This document shows, piece after piece, positions 44,563 to 56,769 of a stretch of 64,000 nt of DNA. This DNA comes from Paraphysomonas bandaiensis (taxonomy: Eukaryota > Chrysophyceae). A model generated the notes under the pieces. It was not told the DNA's origin. It ran no database searches and saw nothing but the letters and a program-made list of their open reading frames with translations. Location: the NCBI GenBank assembly GCA_965644295.1, contig CBFFRP010000412.1, positions 62,001 through 126,000 of the forward strand. The letters run 5' to 3'. The stretch's first letter is position 1; each line of letters starts with the position of its first letter. The translations under genes and the position numbers were made by a program.

Positions 44563-45291
44563 TATATAGCAAATCTAGTTATTAGCTAGTCTATAGACAT
44601 AAACTAGTTTCTGTACGCAACCGTACTCATGTAATAATCAGACTTTCATATACATATTACTATGATAAACAGATGTTACTGAGAACAGGTGTTCACCAGA
44701 TGTTACATGAATATGTTGTGAAGTGTTGAGATTAATAACTATAACTTTCCCCTGGAGGTACTTTGTGTGCAACAAAGTAAGTTTAAGGATTAAGTTTAGA
44801 GCAGGGTTAACTTCCGTGTCATGTCCATTTCCAACGGCATCAACTTAGTTAAATAGTTTTGTTACATTAGTTCAGACTCTTCCAAGCCTATTGCTAATAA
44901 TAAGACACTCATTACTTCTAACAGCATAAATAAACATAAGTTATATATATCATAAAAAGTGGGTATCTGAGGGCTTTGTGCTCCAAGAAAAAGGTGAAAA
45001 TGTATTCTAAAGGAGGTTAATTTAAATGATGTGTGAGATTTTATCACTTTTATTTTTCAAAATGATTCGTAGTTTAAACGCTAAAATATGTTCTCCCTAA
45101 GCCAGCATATAGCAGGAGTACGATAAATGTCAAATTGTCCTTGTAGAACGTAATCCGAGAGTTGCTCATGTATAAAATAAGAAAATTAGTCAAATTATAT
45201 AGAATAAAACCATTTATGTAATTCACAAGTTCAACCTGTATGTATAGAAGCACTATCATATTACCTATAATCGTATTAGAATCCGTTTGGG
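44563..45291. other. Intergenic, no gene seen
   Basis: 3' flank of the channel gene. No coding or repeat signal recognised. Confidence 0.4.
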
Positions 45292-48026
45292 TCACAAGAA
45301 TATTTTATCTGACTTTATAAACCCAAATTTGCGCAAATTACTACCTGTGTGATGGTTAGTATTCTGTGCCAATTCACTTGCAACATGATCATTGTCAACT
45401 TCCTGTAGATCCTCATAGGTGATGAATCCTGAACCTTTCTTGTCAAGTTTTTGAAAAGCTTGATTTATAGTAGATATTAATTCTGGGGCTAGGGCTCCTA
45501 TTCGAACCAGTACAAGTATGACATACTCTCGTGCATCAATTGCCCCGTCACCTGCAAAATTTCAGCCACAACGGGAGCAACATTTTCGCAAGCTAGGTAC
45601 CGTTTTCTATTCCAAACTCTTTCATCATGTCTAACTCCTGGTCTGTAACCCGGGCTCCAATTTTTTCTTCCAGTGAGAGCGATCCTCCAATACTCGACAC
45701 AGAATTCGCCATCAACCCGAAAGAAATCGCCATTACAGGAACACCTACTACAACGTATATGCCACCAAACAGGAAGTGCCATTCAGGAGAGTCATCTGGA
45801 ATAGGCCAAAGACCACCAGTAGCCATCGCTGACATCGAGAAATATACACCGTTGAGTAAAGGCCAATCAACACAAACCCAGCCCCATAAGACCCCAACTG
45901 CAAACCAGAGTATAAACAATATATGGATCTGAAATTTTGGCCCATAGTACTCAATGGACGCAACAATATCATCCCAATACCCTTCAGTCTTCCTTGCGGC
46001 CTCCATGGCTTGCTTCTTCATCGCATCGACATACCTGAGCAGATACCATGAATGCTTCACATACCGTGGCACCAAAAATTACGTACCATTTAGATTTTGC
46101 ATCCGCCAACGACTTAGCGAAGACAGCCATAATACCACCAATTGCAGCCACACCGACAGCGAAGTGCACACGCACAAAGATGCTTGACGCTAGGTTGTGA
46201 GGAATAGGCGTCCAGAAAATACCGTATCCAAAGCTGACGCTAGTGAAGAAAGCTTTGCTGAGAAATAAGTCATCATGAATACTAAAAAAGAGAGTACCAA
46301 CTGCAAGCCACGTAACCCTGTTGATATGAGATATCATATTGTACAAGTGTCAGCGAGATAACAATACTACCATGAAATAAAAGACAGTGCATACGGGTCT
46401 ACCAAATATGACAATGCCAGAAAGAAAAAACGACGTCCAGCGACAACACACTTCAAAAACAGCGACAAGTCATCATCGATGACATTAGATTTCAGAGAAA
46501 TGACACTAGACACCTTCGGTTTATCAGAAGGTATATCTTTGCGCTCTAGTAATACGTCACGTTTGGACGGAGAATTCTTTTTGAATGACACCAATTGCAC
46601 CGTATCTGCTAGTTTATTCGCACTAAAGTTTTGCGAGCAGCCCGACAAACACTGAACAGAAGGAAATTCTTCAACGTCAACCTTTCTTTCATTTCCGTCA
46701 CTATTGCAAACAGTTGTATCTAGTACAGGATTAGCTTTACTCTCAGCATGGACCTTGTTAGACGAGTTGAAAATCCCAACACGACTAGATTGATGAGATT
46801 GTGCCTTATAAGCAAGTGAAGATTCCACAGCCGACTTCTTGACCAAATATTTGAATTTACGAACAGCTGTCCTTTTCTTGCGACCAAATACAATATCATC
46901 ATAATAAATCTTGCCTTCATGTTTCCTGTCGAGCTCTTTAAATCTCTCATTAATTTGACTGATAAGCAACGGAGTTGCGGCCCCTATCCTCACCACAGTG
47001 AGAATTATAAACTCCCTATTATCAAGTGTACCATCGCCATCTATTTTGAGGAATCGTGATATTGAAAACTAAAAAACAAATGCTCACCATCGATCCCAAA
47101 TATGCGCATAAACTCGAGCTCCCTGTCAGAGACTGGCGTCATGATCTTGTCATACATTGTCATGTCGTTCGTGAGAAGGACAAAGCTCAACAACATACCT
47201 AATTATAAATCCATTTACAAAATATTAATATTGACCATGGATTACCAATTGCTATTGCTGTGATGGGAACGCCAGTTGCAGTGTAAAGAGCTACCACGAC
47301 ATAATGCCACTGTGGTGATGATTCAGGAAGGGACGAATAGCCCGCCCCTGAAAGAGTTGAAAGTACAAAATCAAATGCATGGAACCACCCCCATTCGTTC
47401 ACTGACATCATTCCCCACATCATCCCGAATATTATCCACACAGCGAAGAGTACAATTATCTTGTACTTAGGCAGATAGTATACTAGCCAAGCTTTTACAT
47501 CATCGCTGTACCCAGCAGTCTCTGCCGCTGCCTTAACTTGGTGTCTCCTGATTACGTCGATGATCCAACTGTCCTGATTTTCGGACATCTGTCGAGCCAT
47601 GTACATAACCGCAATTCCGACAAATACGACCCCTATAGAAGTATGTACAGTGGAAAACATTCTACTTCCTGTTCCATTAAAATGAATAGAGTCAGCTGGT
47701 GTGGTCCATCCAATAGACCACCCAATGTTAACCGACTGATATAAACCATAGACGAATCCAAATTCATCATGTACAGCATAAAACAGAGTGCCAATAAATA
47801 TCCACAGGAACCTATCACATTAAAATAACAAAAAATGGCTTCGAAGTAGACAGCACTACCATGCTAGAATTGGAATGCTTTTCACCACCTCAAACTTCGA
47901 CCTCTTTTCTCTTGCCTTGTTCTCAAGCTCCAATATATCAGCAGTGGTCATCTTATGGACTATAAATTGCCTTCTATGTCTTGGCCGAGACACAGGAGAT
48001 TTTCCATCCTCATCCTGAGTGTGCAT
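45292..48026 (-). CDS. Tandem two-pore channel with EF-hands (four P-loops)
   Basis: Rebuilt as seven exons: 48026-47860, 47811-47246, 47198-47088, 47040-46371, 46317-46087, 46034-45601 and 45551-45292. Introns are 47-53 nt and all phases agree, giving 812 residues. The protein is an internal duplication. Each half has four membrane helices with two pore loops, then a 'VPxxAIxxG' inner helix and a pair of EF-hands (first half DGDGTLDNREF; second half NGDGAIDAREY and DKKGSGFITYEDL). Overall it looks like two plant TPK-type K2P subunits fused. The pore loops read NIGWSIGWTTP, LSGAGYSSLP, SFGYGIFWTP and ATGGLWPIP, so only one has GYG. The intron before the first helix falls at the same codon and phase in both halves, proof of duplication. 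Probably a calcium-regulated cation channel; selectivity unknown. C-terminal end uncertain. Confidence 0.85.
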
Positions 48027-48945
48027 AATCGAGTAGAGAGAGAAGCTAAATAATTTTAGTCTCCTTCAGTGAAGAAGTTGATTAGTCTGAAATAATAAAC
48101 CGCCGCGGGGCCTATATTCTGACCCGCCATTCAACAACAAGTCCATAGACACAAACCACCAGAGCTATCACTTGTTTCACTCCGAATTTGAAAAACAATA
48201 ATAGTGCAGAACATATTAGAGCAGATAGCTGGACATAGAATAAGTAATCTCAACGACACACTTCCTTCAGAGAATACCTTCACAGCTCACAGTTCCCTGC
48301 GTCCATATTCGTTACTTCATCACCGTGTTGCTATTTGATCGCGATGTACCGCGATTGGTGCAGTATATCCTACACGGTATTTAGCAGGTTTTGGCAGATA
48401 CTACCGTATCGATTTTTACCTTTAAAATTCTGTTGCGGAAATTCTTTCTGCTGACTGTCACTCAACATGTACTCGCTCTATATACTGCTGCCATCGTATC
48501 ATCATATCCTCACATACCTGTAGTGTATAAATGTGCACACGGCAGAGTAGATCACCTTCTTTCGCATCACGACTCGTACGCCTGCTGCCGATAGGCTCTG
48601 CTTTTTGGTCAGTAACTGTTGCTGCTATGGGAGTGTGATCATAGTGCTTCAGAGGATGGCTAATTGAGAGCAGTTTGCCCACCGTGCTTAGTGGGCTCTC
48701 AGAATGGTCTCTATGGGGATTGAATACTCTTAAAAATGTGAGAATAGCCGCACATTGTTTGGCTATGATGGAGCTGTAAGAGCCAATTCTGTTGAGGTTT
48801 CTGAGTATTTGATATATTATATATATTATCGATATGCTCACATACGTATAGTGCATAAATGTACTTACATACACGTTTGTTTACACGCATCTATACAATA
48901 CTAGTTACCGACTGAAGCAAGCAAGTTATATTTCATAAATACTTA
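48027..48945. other. 5' flank of channel gene, no other gene seen
   Basis: Contains the channel promoter presumably. Open frames here are short and unsupported. Confidence 0.4.
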
Positions 48946-49948
48946 TTAGGTAGAAAGTAAACTGACGTATATGAAGATTGGCCATCGTGTAGCATTATCA
49001 ATGACTGCAGTATACAAAGCATTTTCTGCTTCGTGGGAACTCACACTTGTTCTACGAGCAACTTCAACCTCTTCCTCCACCACGTGCGTATCAGATGTAG
49101 GTCTCTCTGTGAGTTCGGCCATCCACGTTAAGATTATCTTCATGAAGTGCCCAGTTGACCAGCTGATTATCAGTCATGTTTTCACCTGTGTCGTTGTTAC
49201 CACAGTCTGAGTAGCTATGTTTAGCAAATTTAATTAAATAGCAGACCACGAATAGTAACTACACAACATCATTCTTCTCGCTCCACTGGCACACCAGGAA
49301 CTTCTTGCACGTCTCATCGAAGGTATTAGAATCCCACAACATGTAATTTGCTCGTAAAAATAAACGATATAGATGTATGTTTCGACGCTCAGGTGTTATA
49401 ATCAACTTTGCACGAGTAATGAGCCTCTCTACAACATTAGTTTGTGCTTCAATATGATGAAGCAAGCTGCGATAGGTGGACTCATAGGTACTAAGTCGAG
49501 CTCTCCTAGTTACCTCGGCGCTGTCCAGAACACACTGTGCGAAGTCAGTTTCCACAGTTTCGAACTGTCGATATATTGTACATTAGTTCTGACTCTTAAA
49601 CGCCAATTGCTTATAGTAAGACATTCTGTACTTCTACACTTTCGTCGTTGTGATTGCTGTCGGATGCACTAACACCAATGAATGAATGCAGCTGCAGATA
49701 TCTAGCCCTTATTCTCTCACTGCCTATCAACTCTCCCTTATCATTCCCCTGAATTTGGCCACTTCCTTTTCAAAAGATGCACTGGCAACAATACGTGCAT
49801 TCGAGGAAAGTATGGATGCAACCCTGGAATTTCTTGTTGAAGTATATCGAATATCTGGCGGATTTGGTACATATTGGTTCAAGTAATAATAATGCAAGTG
49901 TAACTCTCTGTAATTTTCAAGCTTGTTTTGATGTGTAACCTCTTCCAA
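48946..49948 (-). pseudogene. Coding-like relic of a dispersed family
   Basis: Minus-strand frames at 49948-49727, 49555-49259 and 49143-48946 lack clear ATG starts but look partly protein-like (for example YRLFLRANYMLWDSN). The first two have damaged relatives at 16.49-16.95 kb. Blocks elsewhere in the repeat switch frame between copies. This could be exons of an unrecognised gene, or a transposon-derived remnant. No domain recognised. Confidence 0.35.
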
Positions 49949-50810
49949 ACTTGGAGGGAAAATATTTTTATGATTGTTTTCTACTTGAAATTATGCATAT
50001 TTTCAATGTTTGGGCACATATAGTTGGGGTCATTTAATCGGCCCTATCAGCATAAAAGAGAGAATTCTTTCATTTAGTATGATTGAGAAGTAAGTAAAAT
50101 TGAAAGTTGCAAGCAGCATATTGTATGCCCTTGAGGTGGGCTCATCCCAGATGCTTGACTTCGTCGGGGCCCAAAGACGTCTACACAAGTGACGCTAATT
50201 AGTGCCCATGCATCACACAAGCATTTGGCTATGAGCTATGTATGGGCAGAAATTATGAGCTATATAAGCGGCTCACGTTAGATTCCCGGAGATATCTCTC
50301 CGGTACTTATTCCCCAGAACACCAAGAAAAGGTTCGAGTTCGACTTTGTTGAGGTAAGAATTAATAATATCATGATGATAAGTATATTGTAGTGAAACAG
50401 AATATAGTGACCACATGCAAGTTAATGACGATGTAAGATCGTACAAGAAAAGAGTGGTAGTAGAGATATCATGAAATTGGTGAATGATAAGGGATATTGA
50501 TTATAATTTATAATCTCAGCATAGAGTGAAAAACTTGTTCAGCTTTGTCATTCTCTAACACACGAAGCAGGTACTTCAACTGTCGGGTATATTTTTTCTC
50601 ACGAAACTATTTTTTAACTCTTATACATTATAAAGTTGCCACAAAGTAGCTGTAGAGTTGCATGAACATTGTTTAGAGTTTCATCGGAGATATTATATCT
50701 GAAAAGCACTTAACATATATCATGAACCAGTAAATGCCATTAATGGGTACCCAGCTCCCGCAATTATAATGGCATTACTATCAATGGTTACCAGGCCCAG
50801 CCATACCAAT
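49230..50810. repeat. Dispersed repeat related to 16.37-18.21 kb
   Basis: Colinear blocks: cccacaacatgtaatt (49.33 kb), the gatgcactggcaacaat region (49.77 kb), atgcatattttcaatg (49.99 kb), gtagagttgc...gaacattgt (50.65 kb) and caattataatggcatta (50.76 kb). An R1 module-B copy lies inside this copy only. Confidence 0.6.
50128..50354 (+). repeat. R1 module B copy inside dispersed repeat
   Basis: Keeps the stem ccggaga/tctccgg followed by ccggtacttattccccag and ends ggttcgagttcgactttgtt. The ggttcgagttc stretch resembles an RNA polymerase III B box. No counterpart is seen at the equivalent place near 17.5-17.9 kb. Confidence 0.75.
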
Positions 50811-51008
50811 AGATTGACTAACATTTGATCGCTTTGAAAATGTAAAATTCTTATTTGTCACCAAAACACAACTCGGACAAGATATCTCACAATAACAACT
50901 ACGATCCAACATACCTGGCACAATACTACAGTCTCATGGCCAAAGTCCAAGCATGAACGTACATCTGAAACAAACACAATACTTACTCGCTGCAAAGACA
51001 CAAGAACA

Positions 51009-52979
51009 TTACGCAAAGTGGAATCCTCCACCCATACTGCTGAACAGCTTTCTCCCATGAAGCAATGCGTCATCTGCCCACACACGAACAAAGTCCGCCT
51101 TGGTGATTGCCGGATCTCTCCGACTTTTTATCTATATTTACTCCGCATTAATATACAAACTGACACCATAAAAGGTATCACACCCACCGCTTCTAAAAAC
51201 GAATCATCCGCTTCATGGAAACTTTTTGAAACAGAACGGTAAAACTTATCTGGTCCAACCTTCTCGAAGAACCCCGAAATAGATATAAGGTCGGTGACCT
51301 GATCCTCTCCATTTGCAGATTTGGCCTCTCTTGCCATGGTTGCTGTCTTTTGGAAGGACTTTACAGGATCCAAAACGTCTTTTCCAATGCGACAGTGCTC
51401 GCTAGCGTGCATCGACACACCGCCCGCAGTAGTTAGCATTTGATCACGAAGAGACCGCACCTCCTTCATACGATTCCGGCGATACGCGGGGGATACATTC
51501 GACACCGTTCCTGTAAGTGATGTGGACATGTCAGGAGGGCAGCGTAAATATGCAAGGAAATAGACACCTGTCTTTGGCGCGATGCCTAGCTTGGTCAGAG
51601 ACAGTGGCGTTTGTGACGTTTCAAACCGCCGACTGCTAATAGTTGGTGACTCTTCCGCTCTTTTCGGAGATGGTATGGCTTGTGTCTGAGCAATGTTTAA
51701 CCGCTCCATTGAACGTTTAACTGCATTGGTTCGCTGTTCCTTGGATGGCAAGTTCAAGGTGTCAAGCATCTGCTCGCGGGATGACTTGAACTTCACGATG
51801 GCGGAATTATTAGAAGGTATGGTGTCCGTGTTTGCGGCGGGGAATGCTACAGGAGGAGGGGAGGTGGGTCCACCCCGAGAGGAGATAGAGCGGGATGCAG
51901 GACGAGAGGTGGCGGGGCGATGGACAGGGGTAGGTGGAATCTCTCGTGCAGCAACTTCAGGATCTGGAATAGGTTGTAGCTGAACTGATCGAGACGTTGA
52001 CATTGCTTGGTTATCTCCAACTGTGGTGTCCGCTCCAACTGCCGATAACGAATGTAGAGGCGCAAGTTTCTTTATTGGGGAGTGCATGCAGCGATCGATA
52101 CGAGCTTTCCCCTCTTCACAAACAGGCGGATGTCCTCCAGATGATAAAGGCCTTTCTGCAGGGTCTTCATAGAGGTGGGTGCTCTGCCGGGTAATCATGT
52201 CGGATATGGCTGCAGTGGCTGGTCGAGATTGAAACCTTTCGTCTTCTCGACGCCATACCTCCGGTGTCTGCTGTCGCTGCCGCCAGATAAAGTAACAAAG
52301 AGAGCGAACAAGAAAAAGTGCCGATTACTTCTTACCTTCAAAGTCTGTGCCTCTGCCCATTCTTTGTATACGCGTGTCCGCATACTAGGCATGTAGGCTG
52401 CTGTCTTAATTCTACGTTTATTTTTCCGACGGCGGTGGGCTGCTAACCGCCGCTGGTGATACTCATATTCCGACCGCGTCATCTCTCGGTCTATATTATC
52501 AACTGGCTCTTCCGAATATTTCTCCAGCTGTTTGGCCAACTCTAGAATTTCTTCGTCTGTAGCGAGATTCTCTCCAGACTCAGGTAAATCTTCTGTCTCT
52601 GATATATCGCCTTCCTCCTTCACTCCACCATCCTCTCCATCCTCCATCCAATTTTCATTCTCAGCCATCACGCCAAATTCGATCATTGAATCAGTCATTC
52701 TATCCAATACACTCTCGCCTTGAGCACCTGCCTTTTTCTGAGGGGCGGTCATAGTCATCAACTCATTTAATTCGGATATCTTCTCATCGATCTGCACACA
52801 TGTTATAAGAAAATCAGTTGCAATCTGTACATACTTTGGTTTCATAAACGTCATCACGTATCCATGGTCTCAAATCATCATCACTGAGGGTAGAAATATC
52901 CTTATCGAACAGTCAATCGAAATTATACATATAACTGCAATTAACATACTCTTTTAGTAGTTGACTGCATTGCCGGCAT
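51009..52979 (-). CDS. Unidentified 587-residue protein
   Basis: Five exons by frame and splice signals: 52979-52950, 52900-52835, 52791-52336, 52276-51188 and 51131-51009. Introns are 49, 43, 59 and 56 nt, all phase 0. I do not recognise a family. Visible features: an acidic N-terminal part (residues 32-120) with coiled-coil potential, then a very basic stretch (RRLAAHRRRKNKRR), a Pro/Ser/Thr-rich disordered middle (about 250-330), and a more ordered C-terminal 200 residues including DLISISGFFEKVGPDKFYRS and, in the last exon, ITKADFVRVWADD, which loosely resembles EF-hand-like helices. No membrane segment or signal peptide. The first exon of ten codons is the least certain part. Confidence 0.72.
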
Positions 52980-53727
52980 TGAACTGCAATATTGATAGAG
53001 CTGGAAAACAAATTCACTTCAGGAGTCGAAACTACTATTTCTTGTTCACGCAACTCTTACAACATAGCGATAACAATATACTGGCTATTTATATTGTCAA
53101 ATATGTCACGTGCTGCGGTTAGCCAGCAAAGATATGATGTGCCAATCCTATTTGATGGTTATGAGCAATACATACACACCACTACACTCCTAATCCACTA
53201 TTTTGTCTAACATTGTTATTTATTTGCCAACAGCAGGAATTCACTCACTGTGCATGATCCGATTCGATATTCCGCCCCGTTTGTAGCAGCTCACTCCACT
53301 CCATTGCGGGCTGCAGGATCATATACTACCAGTGGCGGTGAAACGCTTTTTTGAGTTCATTTATTAGCTATATGCATACATACACCGGTATACAGTGGCA
53401 GTATTCTATGCTATTCGAAGTACCATGCTCAGACTGCGTGTAGGAATTTCTACGTGTATAGAATACAATACCGTCACCCATACATACAGTGTCACTGTGT
53501 GTGTCGGCTCGACAAAGCACAGAAAACTACGAATACATTGTTGTAGCATTCCATCTTCAATGCTCAGGCCTCCAATAGAAACCGACTTACAACTGCCATA
53601 CCATGAGTCTTATCTGCAGCGAGCCTGCTCATTGAATGAGTTGCTTTAAGCATCGTATATAACATGCAAGTTCCATACACCACAAGCAGATAGATGTAAA
53701 GTCATTGTGTAGAATTGAATACGAATC
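52980..53727. promoter_or_regulatory. Divergent intergenic region, no gene seen
   Basis: Between the 587-residue gene (-) and the Golgi pH regulator gene (+); presumably holds both promoters. No repeat or motif recognised. Confidence 0.4.
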
Positions 53728-56700
53728 ATGGGACTTGCGTTTGTGGGAGATATGTTGGTTATACTTGTCTCTATATGCGTGTTTGCCGGAATAGGAAAAG
53801 TGTATTTTGAAAACGGTAGTCGTCGCTGTTCGTTTAAAATTAAAATTTAATATACTAAAAGGGTTAGGCCGCTACTACACAATGAGTGTGACACACTGGT
53901 GTGAGTGTTGTAAATCGGTATTCACCGCCACTCTGGTAGTTGGGTGTAGTCTTCTTGAGGTGCCCACAATACTCAATTTCGTTGATTATTTTGACTGACT
54001 GGTGTAGATATTTGCTTTTGAAATTCTGGGTTATTTGAGTTCCTCTGTAAGGCTTCTTTCTTGGGAGTACATGCTAATAGCGATGTGTGTTTGTCTGAAT
54101 TTGGTTATTCCGGTCGCTATGTCTTATACCACTGCTTCCTTCATTACCTGTCGCTTATCTGTTCAAGCTTTCATTGTCTGGTACTCTCGCAATGCTTCGC
54201 TGGTGCATTCGTGACATCTGTACGCAGGGTGGGACTGTGTAGTACGCAAGTGGGTATATGGCTGGTAGGGCACTACATGCCTCTACGGACCGAGGTACCC
54301 TCTTTGTACACTTTTGTAGTCATGTCATCAGAAAATATTAGGAGCAGGAACACCACAAATACTTCGTCGCTTCACTCTTGCATTGGTCGCTTCAAGAGAA
54401 CATCATCCGTCTTTCTGGTAAGCGCTTTATATATACCACTGCGACCAATTTGAGGTGGCTCTTGCATAGCAATAGGCACCTGTGTGGCGGCCCTCTTGAG
54501 CGGGTTTGCCGCGGTGAGCTTTCCATTAGATTTGGTATGTCTGTTGTATATCTGCTGCATCCTAATTTTCAATATTCTTGCCCTAGATACCGTGTATCGT
54601 GTATAATGAGTTTTATGTAGTACTTGATGTCCAAGTATGCCGCTGAAGTGTCCCCGCAAGATCTCAGTGAAGGAGAACAGAGACTTATGGAAACTCTTGT
54701 GGTATACATGTGAATTGCTTAAATGTGAATGATACTCATATATTTCGCGAATGCTTGCAACTATAGTATCATTTTCTCATTGATATCGTTAAGTTTATTG
54801 ATATCGTTACATTCGTCATAGATGGTGGAGTCTCGGAAAGAACGTCTGCATAACTGTACTTCTATCGTAGAAAGTAACGGGCATCCTTCCGGTATTATTT
54901 ATGATGATCGAGGTGGATCGCTTCGGTAGCTTTATTTTTGAAAAGTTTCGTCTGTAGCTAACATAGCGTACGGCAGGCATACACATACCTCCAGGCGATA
55001 CGAAGACCCACTGCATATTGGTAGAAAGAAGGTATGGCCCCAGGATACAGAGCTTTTTATGTATATCTATGAGCGGCATTAGTGGGTTCGAAATGTTGTA
55101 TAGCTATGGGCGTTGCTTTTCAAGTTTTAGCTTCACATGTCACTCCAGGATATTGCTAACACGGAAATCCCACTACTCGAGCAGATATGTGAGGACCTTC
55201 GAAATGATGTTTCAGTTCTGAGAAGATTTCAGGAACAGGTTTGTGAATAGCTAGTCAGCTATGTTGAGTATACCAATTTGATTTTACCTTTACTTTTCGA
55301 TGGGATATTATATATCGGACACAGTAATGTAGAACAATACTGTATAGTGGATAATGATGAACTATGTTTCAGTCAGTTAGAGACCAGACTATATTGGGAA
55401 GAATCGAGAAGGTCTCAGGTCTGGCCTTAACTCTGTGGGGAATCTTCAGGTGGTTGCTGTTCTCAGTTTTGCTTAGATTAATTATGGCTTGCATTGCATC
55501 ATATATATATTTATATAGAGTTTGTCTGGGCGTATTTCGCGTACTTCTTCGTGTGGCGTTCGTTACTGGGGGTGGAATAGTTCTATATCGAGCACATCAT
55601 ATATCCCACCGAAATGATCATATCAACGCTTCTTTTCCCACCTTTGTGTCCAGAGCGCATTCCTTTGAGCATGCTGCTATTTCTACAGCCCCAGTATATA
55701 TCCCACAGGAAACCACAAGTGGCATGCAAACACTGCGAGACGGTTCCCGTGTATTACATCAGGATGCATTCATTGAAACCCCTAACATCATCCCAGCAAG
55801 TCGGGGGATGGAGGCGGCTGCGACGGCGTACTTGCTCTCTTGGGTACCCCTTGTGTATGTAGCCACCGTCGCTGTACTAGGTATGCGCCCGATATTTGTG
55901 TTGCCTTATGCTCATCAGTGCTCTCCATTGGTGCAGTTGTAATGCAAGTGCGGGGTTTTTTGCAGAGCGTGCAACAATTGGCTAAGTTGGGATTTATATT
56001 CTCTGGCACTGGTATGGTAATTGTACGATGTTGTCGCTCTATTGATCTCCAATGCAGAAGTATATAGTTTGATTTTGGCGTTCATTACGGGATGCTATTT
56101 CTTGGCCTGTTTGCTCTTGCTTCGGGTAACATCGAAGCAAATCATTGAGTCCCTACCTGTGGTTGTGCCAAACACATACGGCGATAACGAATTGCACAAT
56201 GTGACGGAGAGTGAACCTTCTGTATATAAACACCAAGAAATGTTGCTTTCATACTCCCTTCGAGAGGGGTCAATTGCAATAAATCGAGCCTTTGGTCAGA
56301 ATATTAACTATGATTTTTTTTTCTGGTGAACAGAGTTGTATATGAAATTGTACATTGTTTTATATTCATGTTTTAGGCTATTCGATGCATGTTTCGTGAC
56401 GAGCACGATGTTCTTTTCGGCGTATTTGTGGGTTGATTTTCATCAGAAGAAAAAGTGAGTTCTTGTTATGTAATTGTGTACAGCTTTTATGTCGTTCATG
56501 GAACCAGGTCAATCTATTCTTTTATGAAGAACAGCAAACTGGTGTCGAAGCGAAGTTATGACAGATTGCCAACCCTTTCGTCTAGGTCCTCCCCCCTGAT
56601 TTCTGGGCGACACTCCTATACAAGTGCTAATGTAGGACTGGGGTACATGTACCGACAATGTTACCAGTTCCTTAGCGGCACTTGTGATATCATATTGAGA

Positions 56701-56769
56701 CGGATATTTCCACCTCATCGAAGTGAGGCGTTGACATATGAGGAGAGAGAGAACTTCCATATTGTGTAA
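53728..56769 (+). CDS. Golgi pH regulator (GPR89/GPHR/GTG) homologue
   Basis: Multi-membrane anion-channel-like protein of Golgi/ER, needed for luminal acidity; the plant GTG proteins are relatives. Exons by frame: 53728-53815, 53862-53959, 54008-54180, 54228-54294, 54342-54417, 54470-54534, 54621-54701, 54822-54925, 54967-55020, (unresolved), 55131-55238, 55373-55880, 55919-56011, 56058-56325, 56377-56454 and 56484-56769. Diagnostic parts: LEIFAFEILGYLSSSVRLLSW near the N-terminus, then AALLSGFAAV (the LSGFGAV hallmark), a charged coiled coil (EGEQRLMETL, NTEIPLLEQICEDL), then C-terminal helices with VRGFLQ and LAFITGCYFLACLLLLR. Most introns are 46-56 nt. The loop in 55373-55880 is longer than I expect for the family. 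The 55021-55130 junction is open, and the intron at 56455 would be only 29 nt unless donor 56422 is used. Confidence 0.82.

Noticed and set aside
45292-48026. Reading the channel locus as two neighbouring genes
   Set aside because: The frame runs open from the first EF-hand pair into the second half, and the intron phases join the halves without a stop or a plausible new start.
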